DNA from: Hedera helix
Taxonomy: Eukaryota; Streptophyta; Magnoliopsida; Apiales; Araliaceae
Assembly: GCA_947179155.2 (NCBI GenBank)
Contig: OX359267.1
Location: 39,428,998 to 39,492,997 of the forward strand
Reading direction: 5' to 3'
Length of the DNA: 64,000 nt
Position numbers and translations under genes: made by a program. Numbering within the stretch: the stretch's first letter is position 1; each line of letters begins with the position of its first letter. This document shows, in pieces, positions 53,308 through 64,000 of this stretch. The notes under the pieces are model-generated. The model searched no databases and was not told the DNA's origin. It was given only the letters and a program-made list of their open reading frames with translations.

Positions 53308-54730
53308 GAAATTTCTGCGAAGAAAATTGAGGGCAAATTCAGCTGTTCGCCGTCGAGTTTACAATTTTTGGTGGTTTTATTAATTGGGTTACCCTTTTTA
53401 TATTAACCTACAAGCAATAATAGCGGTACCTTCGGAATATCCGACTTGTCGGTCCATCTCATCACGGACCTAATTTGTAATTGAATTTTCTTAAGATGTG
53501 ACCTAAGATTATAAGCTGAGTATAAAAAATAAAAAATATGATTTATTAAATATTATTTATTTATATATTTATACTGAATTTAATATATAAAAAATAATAT
53601 GTTAGTGAATTTTATGTATTGAATTCAATGTAAATACAAAAATAACTAATATTTAGTGGGTCTCATCTCTTATTTTTCGTACTTAACATGTGTTCTTATG
53701 ACACATATTAAGAAAATCCTTTGTAATTTAGCTGTTTTTACAAAAATTGACATTTGACGGACCAGCCTACCCATATTTTTGCGGCTATTAATTTTTACTT
53801 GCGATTGTTATTTTTCAAAAGCACAAAAGAATTTAAAAAATGGTTCAATAGATTTTTCTTTTACAAAAATTATTTTTGATTAAAGGATATTTATTAAATA
53901 ATTAACTTATTTAATAATATACGGTAGAATATGTTATTTTAAAAAACTACTCTAAGATCAAATAAAAAATCTCAATTGTGAAGTAAATGAGCTTGTGAGA
54001 AGATATTGCAGTCAATAACGTGATTATGACAGTTATAATAGATAATATGAAAATAGTAGAGAGACACAAGAATTTTTAAGAGGCTCAGAACCTAAAATAC
54101 TCATAGTCCTCTCTTCCACTATGATGAGCAGAGATGATTCATTAAGGATAGAGGTTACACAAACTAATTGTTCACTTATAATTGGCTACAACATGCTAAA
54201 TCACTTAGAAATAGCAAAGACATTCAGTCTTCTCAAGATCAATAAGACTTTCTCTCTAAAACACTACGTATTCACAAGATCATTAAGATCTTATTTCCAA
54301 GACACTAAGTTTTCTTAAGGTCACTAAAACTTTCTCTCACTAAGAGACTTGATTCACTAAGAATCAAGGCAAGTCACTCAAACTTGTCTTTCTGTTAATC
54401 ACTAAGATCTGGAGGTTGTTGATGATGATTAATGTTTGAGGTGCTGCTAAGTGACGTTATGAATCTCTCTCTAAAGGACTTGGTAGCTGAACAATTTTTC
54501 TGAAGAATTTGAGCGCTTGAACTTTTCTACTTAAATTGTTTTTTCAAAACTTTTTTGGTAGAAATTGTTGGAAATCGTTAATCTTGGCATCTAGAACAGT
54601 AATTTTGTAATTAACAACTTATGTTTATTTATTCCGCATTTAGTAATATATGTTGTTTAAGAGGTGATGTATGTATTTGATCGTGAGCACCAAATCCGAG
54701 GTACTGGTACCTGAATTTGGGGGTGTCACA
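53308..54730. repeat. Promoter of the RING gene, then old repeat DNA
   Basis: The first few hundred bases are the promoter side of the minus-strand RING gene. From about 53960 the DNA resembles a worn LTR-type sequence (GAGAGACACAAGAATTTTTA, AGGCTCAGAACC, repeated TCACTAAGA words). GGGGGTGTCACA at 54718-54729 looks like an LTR end. No coding frame is supported. Confidence 0.35.
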
Positions 54731-55605
54731 AAAAGACTTTTGATTTGTTAGGGAGTACCGAAACTAATAAGGTGACGTTGACGGTTTACCAACTGCAGGG
54801 TGGGGCTTATGATTAATGTCTTATGGAGAAAATGAAGCACAAGGAAAATTCTGAACCCTACACTTGGGGCATGATCAAAGAGGCATTTACTAACAAATAC
54901 TTTCGTAGAACGATTCGGGCATAAAAGGAGAGGAAATTCATTAGGCTAGAACAAGGGAACAAGACAGTTGCTGAATATGAAGCTGAGTTTGCAAAGCTAG
55001 CTAAGTATGCACTTACCTTAGTACCAGATGAGGTGACAAAAGCCCGTAGATTAGAAGATGGGTTACGGGTTGACATAAGTCATGGTGTTGCATCTGTTGA
55101 GCTACTCACATATGATGCGGTCTCCATAAGGCATTGGTTATTGAGATGGGCCTAAGAGAGATTGAGAATGAGATGAATGTCAATCGAAAGAGAGAGGAAC
55201 CTTTAGGGGAAGAGTCGATCCATGGGGGACCGACGACAATGATAAATACCCAAACCGATAGATTTTGGGGAAATCAAGTAAACCATTAGGACAAATTGAA
55301 ATGTGGAGATGTGATAGGAACCACCCAGACAATGAATGTCATTGGAATACGGGTGCGTGCTTTCATTGTGGAGAGTTAGGTCATCAAATTGAGCAATGTC
55401 CTAAGAACCCTCCACCTAAATGAGATGTAAGGAAGGATGAAGTAACCATAACAAGTCCAAGGCTAACTCAAGGACGGGTGTTTCAACTTCAGGCAACCAG
55501 TATTAAGGTATGTAACTCTTTTGTTATTTGAACATGTTATTTTTAGATATACGCTTATGGTTTAGAAATTTGGAGGACCAAATATTTTTTTTAAGGGGGA
55601 GGTAA
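54731..55605 (+). pseudogene. Decayed Ty3/gypsy gag remnant with zinc knuckle
   Basis: Translation shows a plant gypsy gag region interrupted by stops: YTWGMIKEAFTNKYFRRTIR, KFIRLEQGNKTVAEYEAEFA, DEVTKARRLEDGLRVDI, then, in another frame, a CCHC zinc knuckle CFHCGELGHQIEQCPK near 55353-55400. Protease, reverse transcriptase, RNase H and integrase are absent: a purine tract (AAGGGGGAGG, 55593-55602) and the 3' LTR follow within 200 bases of the knuckle. It is a non-autonomous or deleted element, not functional. Confidence 0.85.
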
Positions 55606-57197
55606 TGTAATGACCCAAGTTTTGCCCATTCCCACATTAGTTGCTAATGTATCCTTAGTCCCACCTCAACTAATTGAAAACCTCTACCATTTTCTAAATC
55701 TATAAATAGAAGGACTTTGCCCTTTGTTTCATTCACCAACAATAAGGACCTCCAATATTGAGTAAGGACCTTGTTGTGTGAGAGTTTTTTTATAAAAAGA
55801 CCTTATTAGTTAAATTTTCGTCATCGAGAGCGTAGGCAATCTGCGAAACTCGTAATTTTTTGGTATGTTTCTTATTTAATTTTTCTATATTGTCATTGAT
55901 ATTTTAAATATTGTATTTAATTTGTTGGTTGATATTTTAGTATATTTTATTAGTAATTAATATTTTTGCATTGTTATTATTTTTGTAGCTTTAATTATTA
56001 TTTTGTATTGAAATTATTAGTTACTAGTTTTGGTTTAGTATTATTGACTTTAATTATTATTTTGTATTTAAATTATTAGTTAATAGTTTTAGATTAACAC
56101 TATTGACTTTAATTATTATTGCTATTTAGATTATTATTTTGGCATAATAGTAATATTTATTTGAAAAAAGGATAAAATATTGAAAAAAATATTTTTGTAA
56201 ATATACTTATAGTTATTTTGAAAAAGAAATAAGAAAACTGTTAAATAATAGAATTGTCCTAATGACATTTATTTGTTCTAAATTTATATTTAAGAATCGT
56301 TCGACTATTAATTTTGTGTTCAGCAATATCGAGGTAAGTGACTTTTCAAATTATTTAGTATTTTAAAATTATCGTTTATAATTATGTATGCTTTTGTAAT
56401 TATTCGGATTCCAAAATGTATTATTTCAAAAATTGTTATACTTTATTTAAGGCTTCCATTTGAATAAAAATGTTACACTTGTATTTTGTTAAAAAACCAG
56501 ATCAAATATCAAAATGAAATTTTGATTTAGAAAATGAGATTACGTGATTTTGAACTGTGAAATAAGTATAGTTTTGAATATAAAAAATATTGAGAAAGTA
56601 TTTTTATAAATCTTAGTCCGATTATGTATAGAATCTGTTAGTGTTTACGCTAGTTTCAGAATAATGTAGGACTTTCTAAGGCGCACACCTATAGATACCC
56701 TTTGGGGGGCGTTCTTTGGGGCACGCGCATGATAAGATATCTTAGTAGGGGCGTACCATTGACATTATCGAACCATTGGGCCGTGTTAACCTTAGTCATC
56801 AGGGGTGTGGATTAAATATACATCGAATATATTGAGCATATCGAAATCGTTTATTGAACATATTGAAATCGTTTTCAAATTGTGATTATTGATTTTGGTT
56901 TTAAGTGTATATATCGACTATTATTATCAAACAAGAAAAGATTATTTTCAACAAGTATCTTTACTATTGTTATTGAACAAAAAGTTATTTCAAAAAAGTG
57001 TTTTACAAATTATATTTGATCTACCTAAATTATAAAGATTGTCACTTGCTGAGCTTTTCGCTCACTCTTACATTAATTTTTACTGAATACCTTGTTAAAA
57101 GCCGAACACTGTGGATACTTTTGTAGATGACTGAAGTTCTTTTTTGTTTAAGACGTTTATTAGTATTTTGATAAGACTTATGTGTTGGGGAGCTGCG

Positions 57198-60042
57198 TGT
57201 GACGCCCCCAAATCTAGGCCCACACAGCCCAAACTTGAGTCGTCAAAAGACTACAACAAAATTATTACAACAAAGCACAGCGTACAGCAATAATACACAA
57301 CTAAGTCTTCACTATTTTATAATACGTGAAGACTACGATAGCTATTCCTCGGACTCTCACTCCATTCACACTATTTTACAACACGTGAAGACTACGATAG
57401 CTATCCCTCGGACTCTCACTCCATTCCCCGGTTAAACCCCGTTACGTTTTCATCTCCTGTTGAAAAACAATGGAAAGAAAGGGTGAGCTCAAATAGCCCA
57501 GTAAGAAATATCATGACTAAGATAATGACGAATAAATTATCATTAGCTTTCAACAGTTGAGTTCTTGATAGAATACAACAGAATACAAGGTGTATATCAA
57601 AAACTTCAATTAAATTCTTGAACAATGTTCAGAACAATAATAGCAGCGGAATGAGTAATCTATTAGAAGAATAATGCAGTTATAATATCCACTCGCTTTT
57701 CTTTTTAGTAAAAACATCATCGACTTTTATCATCTGAAATACCATTAGTCATGATAATAAAAATTCACAGTTCCTGGTCATAATCATGCAAATCAACAGT
57801 TCATCTTTGCACTACGGGCCAAAGATATTCAATATAGCACCAGCGGTCATGATTATACCAGATTCAGCCTTTGGTCATAATCATACCAAACAACAGTTCA
57901 TCTATGCATTACGAGCCAAAGAGAACTTTCAATATAACACCAACGGTCATGATTATACCAGATTCAGCCTTTGATCATAATCATACCAAACAACAGTTCA
58001 TCTATGCACTACGGGCCAAAGAGAACTTTCAATATAACACCAACGGTCATGATTATACCAGATTCAGCCTTTGGTCATAATCATACCAAACAACAGTTCA
58101 TCTATGCACTACGGGCCAAAAAGAACTTTCACCGCGTGTCATAAAAGACACCGAACAGATGTATTGCCTTTAACCTATTATATCGCCTTTAACCTATCAT
58201 ATGTTCAACAAATATATCACATCTGTGCCCCCGGCCACAGATATTCACAACAGCTTGATTCTTTATGATTAGTACAAATAATAGTGATACAATTGATGAA
58301 CAGAAGAAACAGGATAAACAATAAGTATCGGAAGTTTACTTTGGGCAGATTCAAATAATGTCCAAATTGTCAACATGATGTGGAGTGAAATTTAAAAATG
58401 TTATTCAAGATTCTCAGTTCAGAATAACGGTTACAGTTCAATAGAAAGATTCAGAAAATAGGAAGGTTCAGTTGAAATAATGAAGTTCAACTATTATGGA
58501 ACATATAATATTTTCAGGAATTATAGAAGCAATAGTTCCATAATAAGTTTCGGTTCAGGAGTATGAAAGAAAATAATATCCCTTACCGTAGCAAATTCAA
58601 GAGTGTAAAAAAAATGACATTTCTTACCTTAACACGTGACTGGATATTGATTTAAATGAGATTGATCAACCTATATATTTATAATAAAATTAGTAATTAC
58701 AACATGTAAACTTCAAAGTGTATGATAACTCATATATTATGAACTATCAAAATTATATATATTTAGCATAATTTTTGTAGTATAAAATACCAACTTTAAA
58801 ATAGTTTTAAAAATAATATTCCAAAATAAATCTTCCAAAAAAGCTTTTAAAAATGAATCTTCTCAAAGAAGAGTCTTCTAAAGGAAGATTTGTGAATACC
58901 GTGAAAAATAGGAATTTATAAAATTACTACTCTTTAATAAAAGACTTACTTGAAAAATTCCTGCACTCCTTTTGGCTTTCAAACACTCAAAATAGCCTTA
59001 CTATTCTCAGAGAAAACTCATAAAATTCTTATAGAAAAATTTTATGTTTTAGGTGTGATTTTTCTATTCAGCTGAACAATCTATTTATAGGAGAAAAGAA
59101 GTTACTATGCGTGGTAGGTGAACAGAAAAAAAATTTCTTCAGCAAAGGCTGCGTAGCAGCCTTCACCAACCATTTCCCAAAACACATTTCTCACATTTCA
59201 TGTGGGCCCCACAGTGGGTCCCACATGTTTCTTACTATTCAATTACTATTCACGTCACTATTCACGTTACTATTTCAAATAGTAAAATTAATTTTTATTT
59301 TTTATTTTTTATTTATTTATTTATTTATTTATTTATTCTTCCTGTGAGTCCAACATATAAAATAATGTTACCACAATAATGTAAGAAACACGTTACATAT
59401 TTTTATTAATTTAATAATATAAATTATAGTGTATTTGCTACTGTGACAATTATTAGGTTCAATAATTTTAAAAACAGTGCAGCAACAATTATTGACTCAA
59501 TGATATAAAATACAGTGTAATGACAATTATTAAATCAATAATGCAAAATACTGTGTAGCAACAATAATTGAATTGATAATATAAAATATTATGCAGTGAC
59601 AATTATCGATGAAATGATGCGTAACAGTTACGGTGTCAATAATATGAGACACTGTGCAATACCGTGTGCTACTGTAGAATACCGCATGCTACAGTAAAAT
59701 ACCATAAATTACCGTATGCTACTATTCTTTTATCACCGGTATTTTAACAGTTAACACCGTTGACTATTTTTATTAAAAAGGTTACTTCTGTCGTTTTCTA
59801 TATCCGACAAATATTCCGTTGTGGGGTCCACAAATAATTTGTTATTTCGGTGCCGTCGTACGGCCCGAATATTCCCCGACAAAACGAATATTCCCCGACA
59901 AAACGAATATTGTCCGTCAAAATAAAATTTACACATAACATCCTTAACTTTCAATTTCGTTAATTTAACCACTTACTGTTTCAGGAAAAATATATATGAA
60001 GAAAAATTAATTTTTATATTTCATAAATTTCGGGGTCTTACA
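57198..60042 (+). mobile_element. Solo LTR of family 2, nested in LTR family 1
   Basis: It starts TGTGACGCCCCCAAATCTAG and ends TTTCGGGGTCTTACA, and is flanked by an exact 5-bp duplication, CTGCG, at 57193-57197 and 60043-60047. It has no recognisable internal coding region, so at 2.85 kb it is best read as a large solo LTR. A second copy of its first part lies at 63434-64000. It contains a ~100-bp tandem array and a ~60-bp tandem duplication (near 57309-57428). Confidence 0.85.
57776..58130. repeat. ~100-bp tandem repeat inside LTR family 2
   Basis: Units start at 57776, 57873, 57973 and 58073 with GGTCATAATCATRC. Shared words are CAACAGTTCATCT, GCACTACGGGCCAAAG, TCAATATARCACCA and ATTATACCAGATTCAGCC. 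The last unit is partial. Confidence 0.9.
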
Positions 60043-60244
60043 CTGCGACTCCAAATTTATGTTTTCGATAGTTAGTTATTGAACCCGAGTTTAATTTTGA
60101 TAATGAAAGATTGTTAGGTTTTAAAAATTTTGGATTACTGTTGAGTTATTATTGTTCGGGTTGTACTATTGATATTGTTGTCTTGCGAGCTTTAGGCTTG
60201 CGACATATGACACTCTAGACATGTAGCGAATTTGGGGTGTTACA

Positions 60245-60544
60245 AGTTTCGTAGGATCTACAGTTCCTCCTCTCACCACATTGTTTTCTCTAGAAGAGCC
60301 CTCTACTTGCCATACCAATTGTTTCTTCTCCATCTCTGCACTTTCTTGATTGGCAGATAAACTCGTCTTGGTCACTCCAGGATCTAAAATAAATAATATA
60401 AATGAGAGTGTTTTAAGTGGAAATTGAATGGTAACAATGGAAGATTCTAGGTTAGAGATATAATGGATTTATAGCTTTTACCTTTTTGCCTGGAAACAAC
60501 TTTCTTAGTTCCACATTTGTCATCACACAGAGATCTTTGTCGTC
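60245..60544 (-). pseudogene. Two-exon gene fragment cut by an LTR, unknown family
   Basis: On the minus strand 60544-60482 and 60383-60245 read as exons with CAG acceptors and a GTAAAAG donor between, and join in frame: RQRSLCDDKCGTKKVVSRQK followed by DPGVTKTSLSANQES and QLVWQVEGSSRENNVV. The reading stops at the end of the gypsy LTR at 60244. I do not recognise the protein. It may be an orphan remnant of a gene destroyed by the insertion. Confidence 0.4.
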
Positions 60545-60814
60545 CTGAATAATGATAATAATTTTGTGTCTATTTATAATAAACTTATAAACAAATTAAT
60601 TTTGTGTTTATATAATAATTTTAGCTCAATAAGATCCAACTTATTTCAGAAAGATAATAGGTGTTATTTGTCATAAAGATTTGCTTAAAGTATATGTACT
60701 CTAGAGTCATTTTCTTTAAGAACCAGAATTTCTAAACCAATTTGTACAACGCCTTAGACTATCTTACAAATCTAAATGAAAATACTGAAGGAGTATCCTC
60801 TTTCATGAATGTAT

Positions 60815-60966
60815 AAGTCTAGGTACACAAAAATCAAATACAAAATCAAATATTATATTGATCTTAGCCATTAAAAAGTGTGTACTTACATTAAAATTCG
60901 TGTCATGTACATACTTTTAATGGCTAGGATCAATGTTGTGTTTGATTTTTGTACACATATACTTAT
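60815..60966. mobile_element. Foldback MITE
   Basis: The arms AAGTCTAGGTACACAAAAAT and ATTTTTGTACACATATACTT, with AGCCATTAAAAAGTGTGTAC against TACATACTTTTAATGGCT, form a ~150-bp hairpin with a short loop containing AAATTCGTGTCA. There is no coding capacity. Confidence 0.65.
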
Positions 60967-61098
60967 TCTTCATGAATTATCTCCTTGACAGTTCAGGGGC
61001 AAATTTAGGAATCTTATTCAACGGGTGCGGATTTTAACTGATTTTTTTGTTAAAGTTAAACAAAAAAAAATTAAACTAATCATAATAATATTTATAAA

Positions 61099-62060
61099 TT
61101 ACAATGCTATCCTCCTAGACTCCATAGCTTGAAAATGTTCTAAGATATCTTCATTATCAATAGTTTCAAATACATCATTTTTAATGTAAGAAACCAAACA
61201 ATCACTCAACCATTTATCGCGCATTTGGTTTCGGATAGTGGTTTTAATAATATTCATCACTGAAAATATCCTCTCCACCGTGGCAGTAGCAACCGGCAAA
61301 ATCAAAGCCAATTTTAATAACAAATAAACCTGAGGATACACACCACCTTTATTCTTTTTAACTAACTTTTGAGCAAGTTCACCAATCCTTTTCACATTAG
61401 AAAATTCGCCATCATTTTTCTGGGATAGAAACTTTAGAATGGAAAGAAATAACCTTCTCCTTTTGGAATCATCTGATTCATCATGGCCACGAAAAGACAA
61501 CCCCTCACTTAAAAGCAGTCTAACACACTTAATAGATGATAGCAGACGAAGCTTGTAATCTTTTTTCTCTTGGTCTGATATATTGGAAAGTTTGATATCT
61601 ATGTGTTGCTTTCGATTCATCAAATCTTGACAAACCAACATGCATCGTCTATGAATACTATTTGGTGTTTCTCCAACATGTGCAAATAAGTATTGCGTTT
61701 TTCTCCAACTATTAAATCTCTTACCAACAAATGTATCCCCACCTCCTTTACCACCAATATCAACTTTAAATAGATAACAATATAAGCAAAAAATTGGAAC
61801 TTTTCTCTCACTATATTCCAACCAAGCGGTATACTTTTTGTACTAATCAGAGTTAAATCTACGTTTCTTTCCGTAAATAATAGTCTGAAGGAATTCGGAA
61901 AGCATTAGTTGATAAGGGCCCTTAAGCAAATATCATCGACGAATACTATCTCTCTAGTTAGCATTATATTCCATTATAGATGGTCTTAATCTCGGATCAG
62001 CAATAAGTGTCTCTTCTATATCGGATTCAATTTTAGATTAAGAATTAGTGTGTTGAGATG
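61099..62060 (-). pseudogene. hAT transposase pseudogene (TTF-type, ZMYM1-like) with internal deletion
   Basis: The open part (61821-61099, 240 codons) starts WLEYSERKVPIFCLYCYLFK (a TTF-type zinc finger), goes on to LLLSEGLSFRGHDESDDS and jumps directly to the C-terminal hAT dimerisation part (VYLLLKLALILPVATATVER, IFSVMNIIKTTIRNQMRDKW). The central catalytic domain, some hundreds of residues in intact relatives, is missing. Upstream, ESDIEETLIADPRLRP and YLLKGPYQLMLSEF continue the same frame with three in-frame stops between 61840 and 61960. The gene cannot make an active transposase; the surviving 240-residue frame might still be transcribed. Confidence 0.88.
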
Positions 62061-62149
62061 ATTTTTGGATAGGAAATTGATTTGACAGGTTATGAGTAGT
62101 TTCATCAACTTGGATTGTGATGCCGATGATTCGATGGAACGTTTGAATT

Positions 62150-62205
62150 TTGCAAACATATCGTGAATGCCTAAATTTTGCAAACATATCATGAATGCCT
62201 AAATC
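62150..62205. repeat. ~27-bp tandem duplication
   Basis: TTTTGCAAACATATCRTGAA followed by TGCCTAAA occurs twice in tandem at the 5' side of the transposase pseudogene. Confidence 0.7.
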
Positions 62206-63019
62206 ATAATTCATAATTCGTTCTAATAAAAAAAAATCATAATAAAAACATTAGTTAGGAGTCGAAATAATTTAGAACTTACTTGCCATAGTTCAATTTG
62301 AGAAATAACGTTTTCGATGATGTTCTTTTTCTAGCCTAACAAATTCACTTCCTGTAATTACACCATAAATGCACGGATGCACCAGTCAAACAAATGACGA
62401 CAATTGACTAATTACTAAACTAAGCCCATGTGTTACTAAACTAAGTGCATTATGCATACAACTCTCCAATAGAAACTTAAAAATAGTGTGCAACAAAACC
62501 CTAATTTAAAAACCTCCCAATTCCAAGTGAAATGAAAAATTGAAAATTAAACCCATCAATCAGTGACCAAAATAACTTAGATTATAAGTAGATTTAAACC
62601 CCTCAAATCCACAAATCTTATCAGAGTTATCACTAACATTAGAACTTAGAAGTATTAACTATTAAGTATAACATATTAACATTAATCTTAGAGAATAAAG
62701 TATCATACTCACCGGCGACACTATGGCAGGAGACAGAAAGATTTATGAAGCTTGTTCACTTGAGAGATTTATGAAATCTATAGAGAGATCATAAACGCAG
62801 AGTAAGAGACAGAGACTTGTTCACTTTTGGCAGTGGGTTGTGGGCCTTGTGGATGGCTATTTGAAGCTTTTAAGTTTTAATTTCAGGTTTTTTTTTATAT
62901 ATTCTGCCCCCCAGATTTATGAAATTGTATTTTTGCCCCTATAGCTATATAAGGAAAAAAAATAAAAAAATCCAACGGAGGTAGGTGCCTCCCCTGCCCC
63001 CAACATACCTCCGCCCCTG

Positions 63020-63433
63020 CATCCAATTATTGTTGCTTACCCTTCACAATTCAAGTGCAATGCTTTACAAAAACACTAGGAGGTGCAAACAGACACAATA
63101 TTGGGTTATAAATAATGAGAACCAACTCTGTTAGTTCCTGGAGGCACACAAGTGATCTAGAAGGGGGGGTTGAATAAATCTCTTAAAAGCTTTTTGCTTA
63201 AATTAAATAATATTACCAAATAGTTCATTTAATCAAGATTAGTTTGCACAGCGGAATATTAGTTTGAAAACTCCTCTTAAAGATTTATAAAACTTCTTAG
63301 TTGAGTTTAGACTGTATTGAAGATAGCCATTTGTCCAATGAACCAATCATAGCAGTTATATCTATATATGACCGAATGTAAATGACTGAATGTAAATGAC
63401 ACTAGAGAGTTTAAGTGGTTCGAAAACTGGATA
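63020..63433. repeat. Repeat-like intergenic DNA
   Basis: Contains GTGATCTAGAAGGGGGGGTT and AATAAATCTCTTAAAAGC, a pattern common in old plant LTR elements, and GAGAGTTTAAGTGGTTCG. No gene was recognised. Confidence 0.3.
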
Positions 63434-64000
63434 TGTGACGCCCCCAAATCTGGGCCCACACAGCCCAAACTTGAGTCGTCAAAAGACTACAACAAAATTA
63501 TTACAACAAAGCACAACGTACAACAATACAGTGTATAATAATACACAACTAAGTCTTCACTATTATTGTCACACTATTTTACAAAACGTGAAGACTATGA
63601 TAACTATTCCTCGGACCCTCACTCCATTCCCCGGCTAGACCCTGTTATGTTTTCATCTCCTGTTGAAAAACAATGGAACAAAAGAAAGGGTGAGCTCAAA
63701 TAGCCCAGTAAGAAATATCATGACTAAGATAATGACGAATAAATTATCATTAGCCTTCAACAGTTGAGTTCTTGATAGAATACAATAGAATACAAGGTTT
63801 ATATCAAAAACTGCAGTTAAATTCTTAAACAATGTTCAGATCAATAATAGCAGCGGAATGAGCAATCTATTAGAAGAATAATGCAGACTATAATGTCCAC
63901 TCGCTTCTCTTTTTCGTAAAAACATCATCAACTTTTATCATCTGAAATACCATTAGTCATGATAATATAAATTCACAGTTCCTGATCATAATCATGCACA
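63434..64000 (+). mobile_element. LTR family 2, second copy, cut by window end
   Basis: It starts TGTGACGCCCCCAAATCTGG and follows the LTR at 57198 closely over 567 bases, including CAAAAGACTACAACAAAATT and CACTCCATTCCCCGG. It carries only one unit of the ~60-bp duplication seen in the other copy. Whether it is solo or part of a full element cannot be seen. Confidence 0.88.

Larger units (their letters stand above)
55606..60244 (+). mobile_element. 3' LTR of gypsy family 1, split by a nested LTR
   Basis: The LTR starts TGTAATGACCCAAG after the purine tract and ends TTGGGGTGTTACA. It matches the solo LTR at 16313-18154 along its length. At 57197 it is interrupted by a 2845-bp insertion with a CTGCG duplication and resumes at 60048. 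Without the insert its length is about 1.79 kb. Confidence 0.88.
60994..63019. mobile_element. Probable deleted hAT element carrying the TTF-type transposase
   Basis: CAGGGGCAAATT at the left and the complement of CAGGGGCGGAGG at the right bound a 2.0-kb unit containing the transposase pseudogene. CAGGGGCGGA is a usual hAT terminus. The 8-bp flanks (TGACAGTT, CATCCAAT) do not match, so the boundaries are tentative. Confidence 0.5.

Noticed and set aside
54731..60244. A complete, active Ty3/gypsy retrotransposon
   Set aside because: No pol domains, stops in gag, no 5' LTR in place, and the 3' LTR is split by another insertion.

Overview
This is a stretch of nuclear DNA from a flowering plant, most likely a eudicot. 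Genes have short exons with GT-AG introns, plant-only families are present (ICE1-type bHLH, FAR1-related, DYW-class PPR, plant GT29 proteins), and the spaces between genes are AT-rich and full of microsatellites, MITEs, hAT elements and pieces of LTR retrotransposons. I cannot name the species from sequence alone. No bacterial, organellar or CRISPR-type content was seen.

Left part (1-9700): the end of a FAR1-related (MULE-derived) gene on the minus strand, apparently frameshifted, then about 8 kb of AT-rich repeats: foldback MITEs, Stowaway-like MITEs, a non-autonomous hAT-like element and two long poly-C tracts.

Gene-rich centre, plus strand (9885-38180): a mitochondrial-looking short-chain dehydrogenase; the 25 kDa subunit of pre-mRNA cleavage factor I (CFIm25), whose introns hold a solo LTR and a ~172-bp satellite-like array; an ICE1/SCREAM bHLH transcription factor; a plastid aspartate kinase with 13 coding exons, one followed by a GC-AG intron; and a single-exon Cgr1-type ribosome biogenesis protein with a telo-box promoter motif. 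Exons could be joined in frame to full length for all of them.

Minus-strand block (38737-53307): a DYW-type PPR pseudogene broken by a 62-bp tandem duplication, a GT29 sialyltransferase-like gene (11 exons; one intron carries a hAT element with a perfect 8-bp target duplication), and an RNF10-type RING finger gene (9 exons).

Right part (about 53400-64000): a transposon graveyard. A Ty3/gypsy remnant keeps a decayed gag and a 3' LTR but no pol. That LTR was later split by a 2.85-kb LTR of a second family, flanked by a perfect CTGCG duplication. Then come an orphan exon pair cut by the first LTR, a deleted hAT transposase pseudogene and another copy of the second LTR running off the window. 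The genes are unrelated housekeeping or regulatory loci and form no pathway or cluster. I found no convincing new biological system; the interest lies in nested transposons, repeat families shared between loci, and a few unusual gene-structure details.
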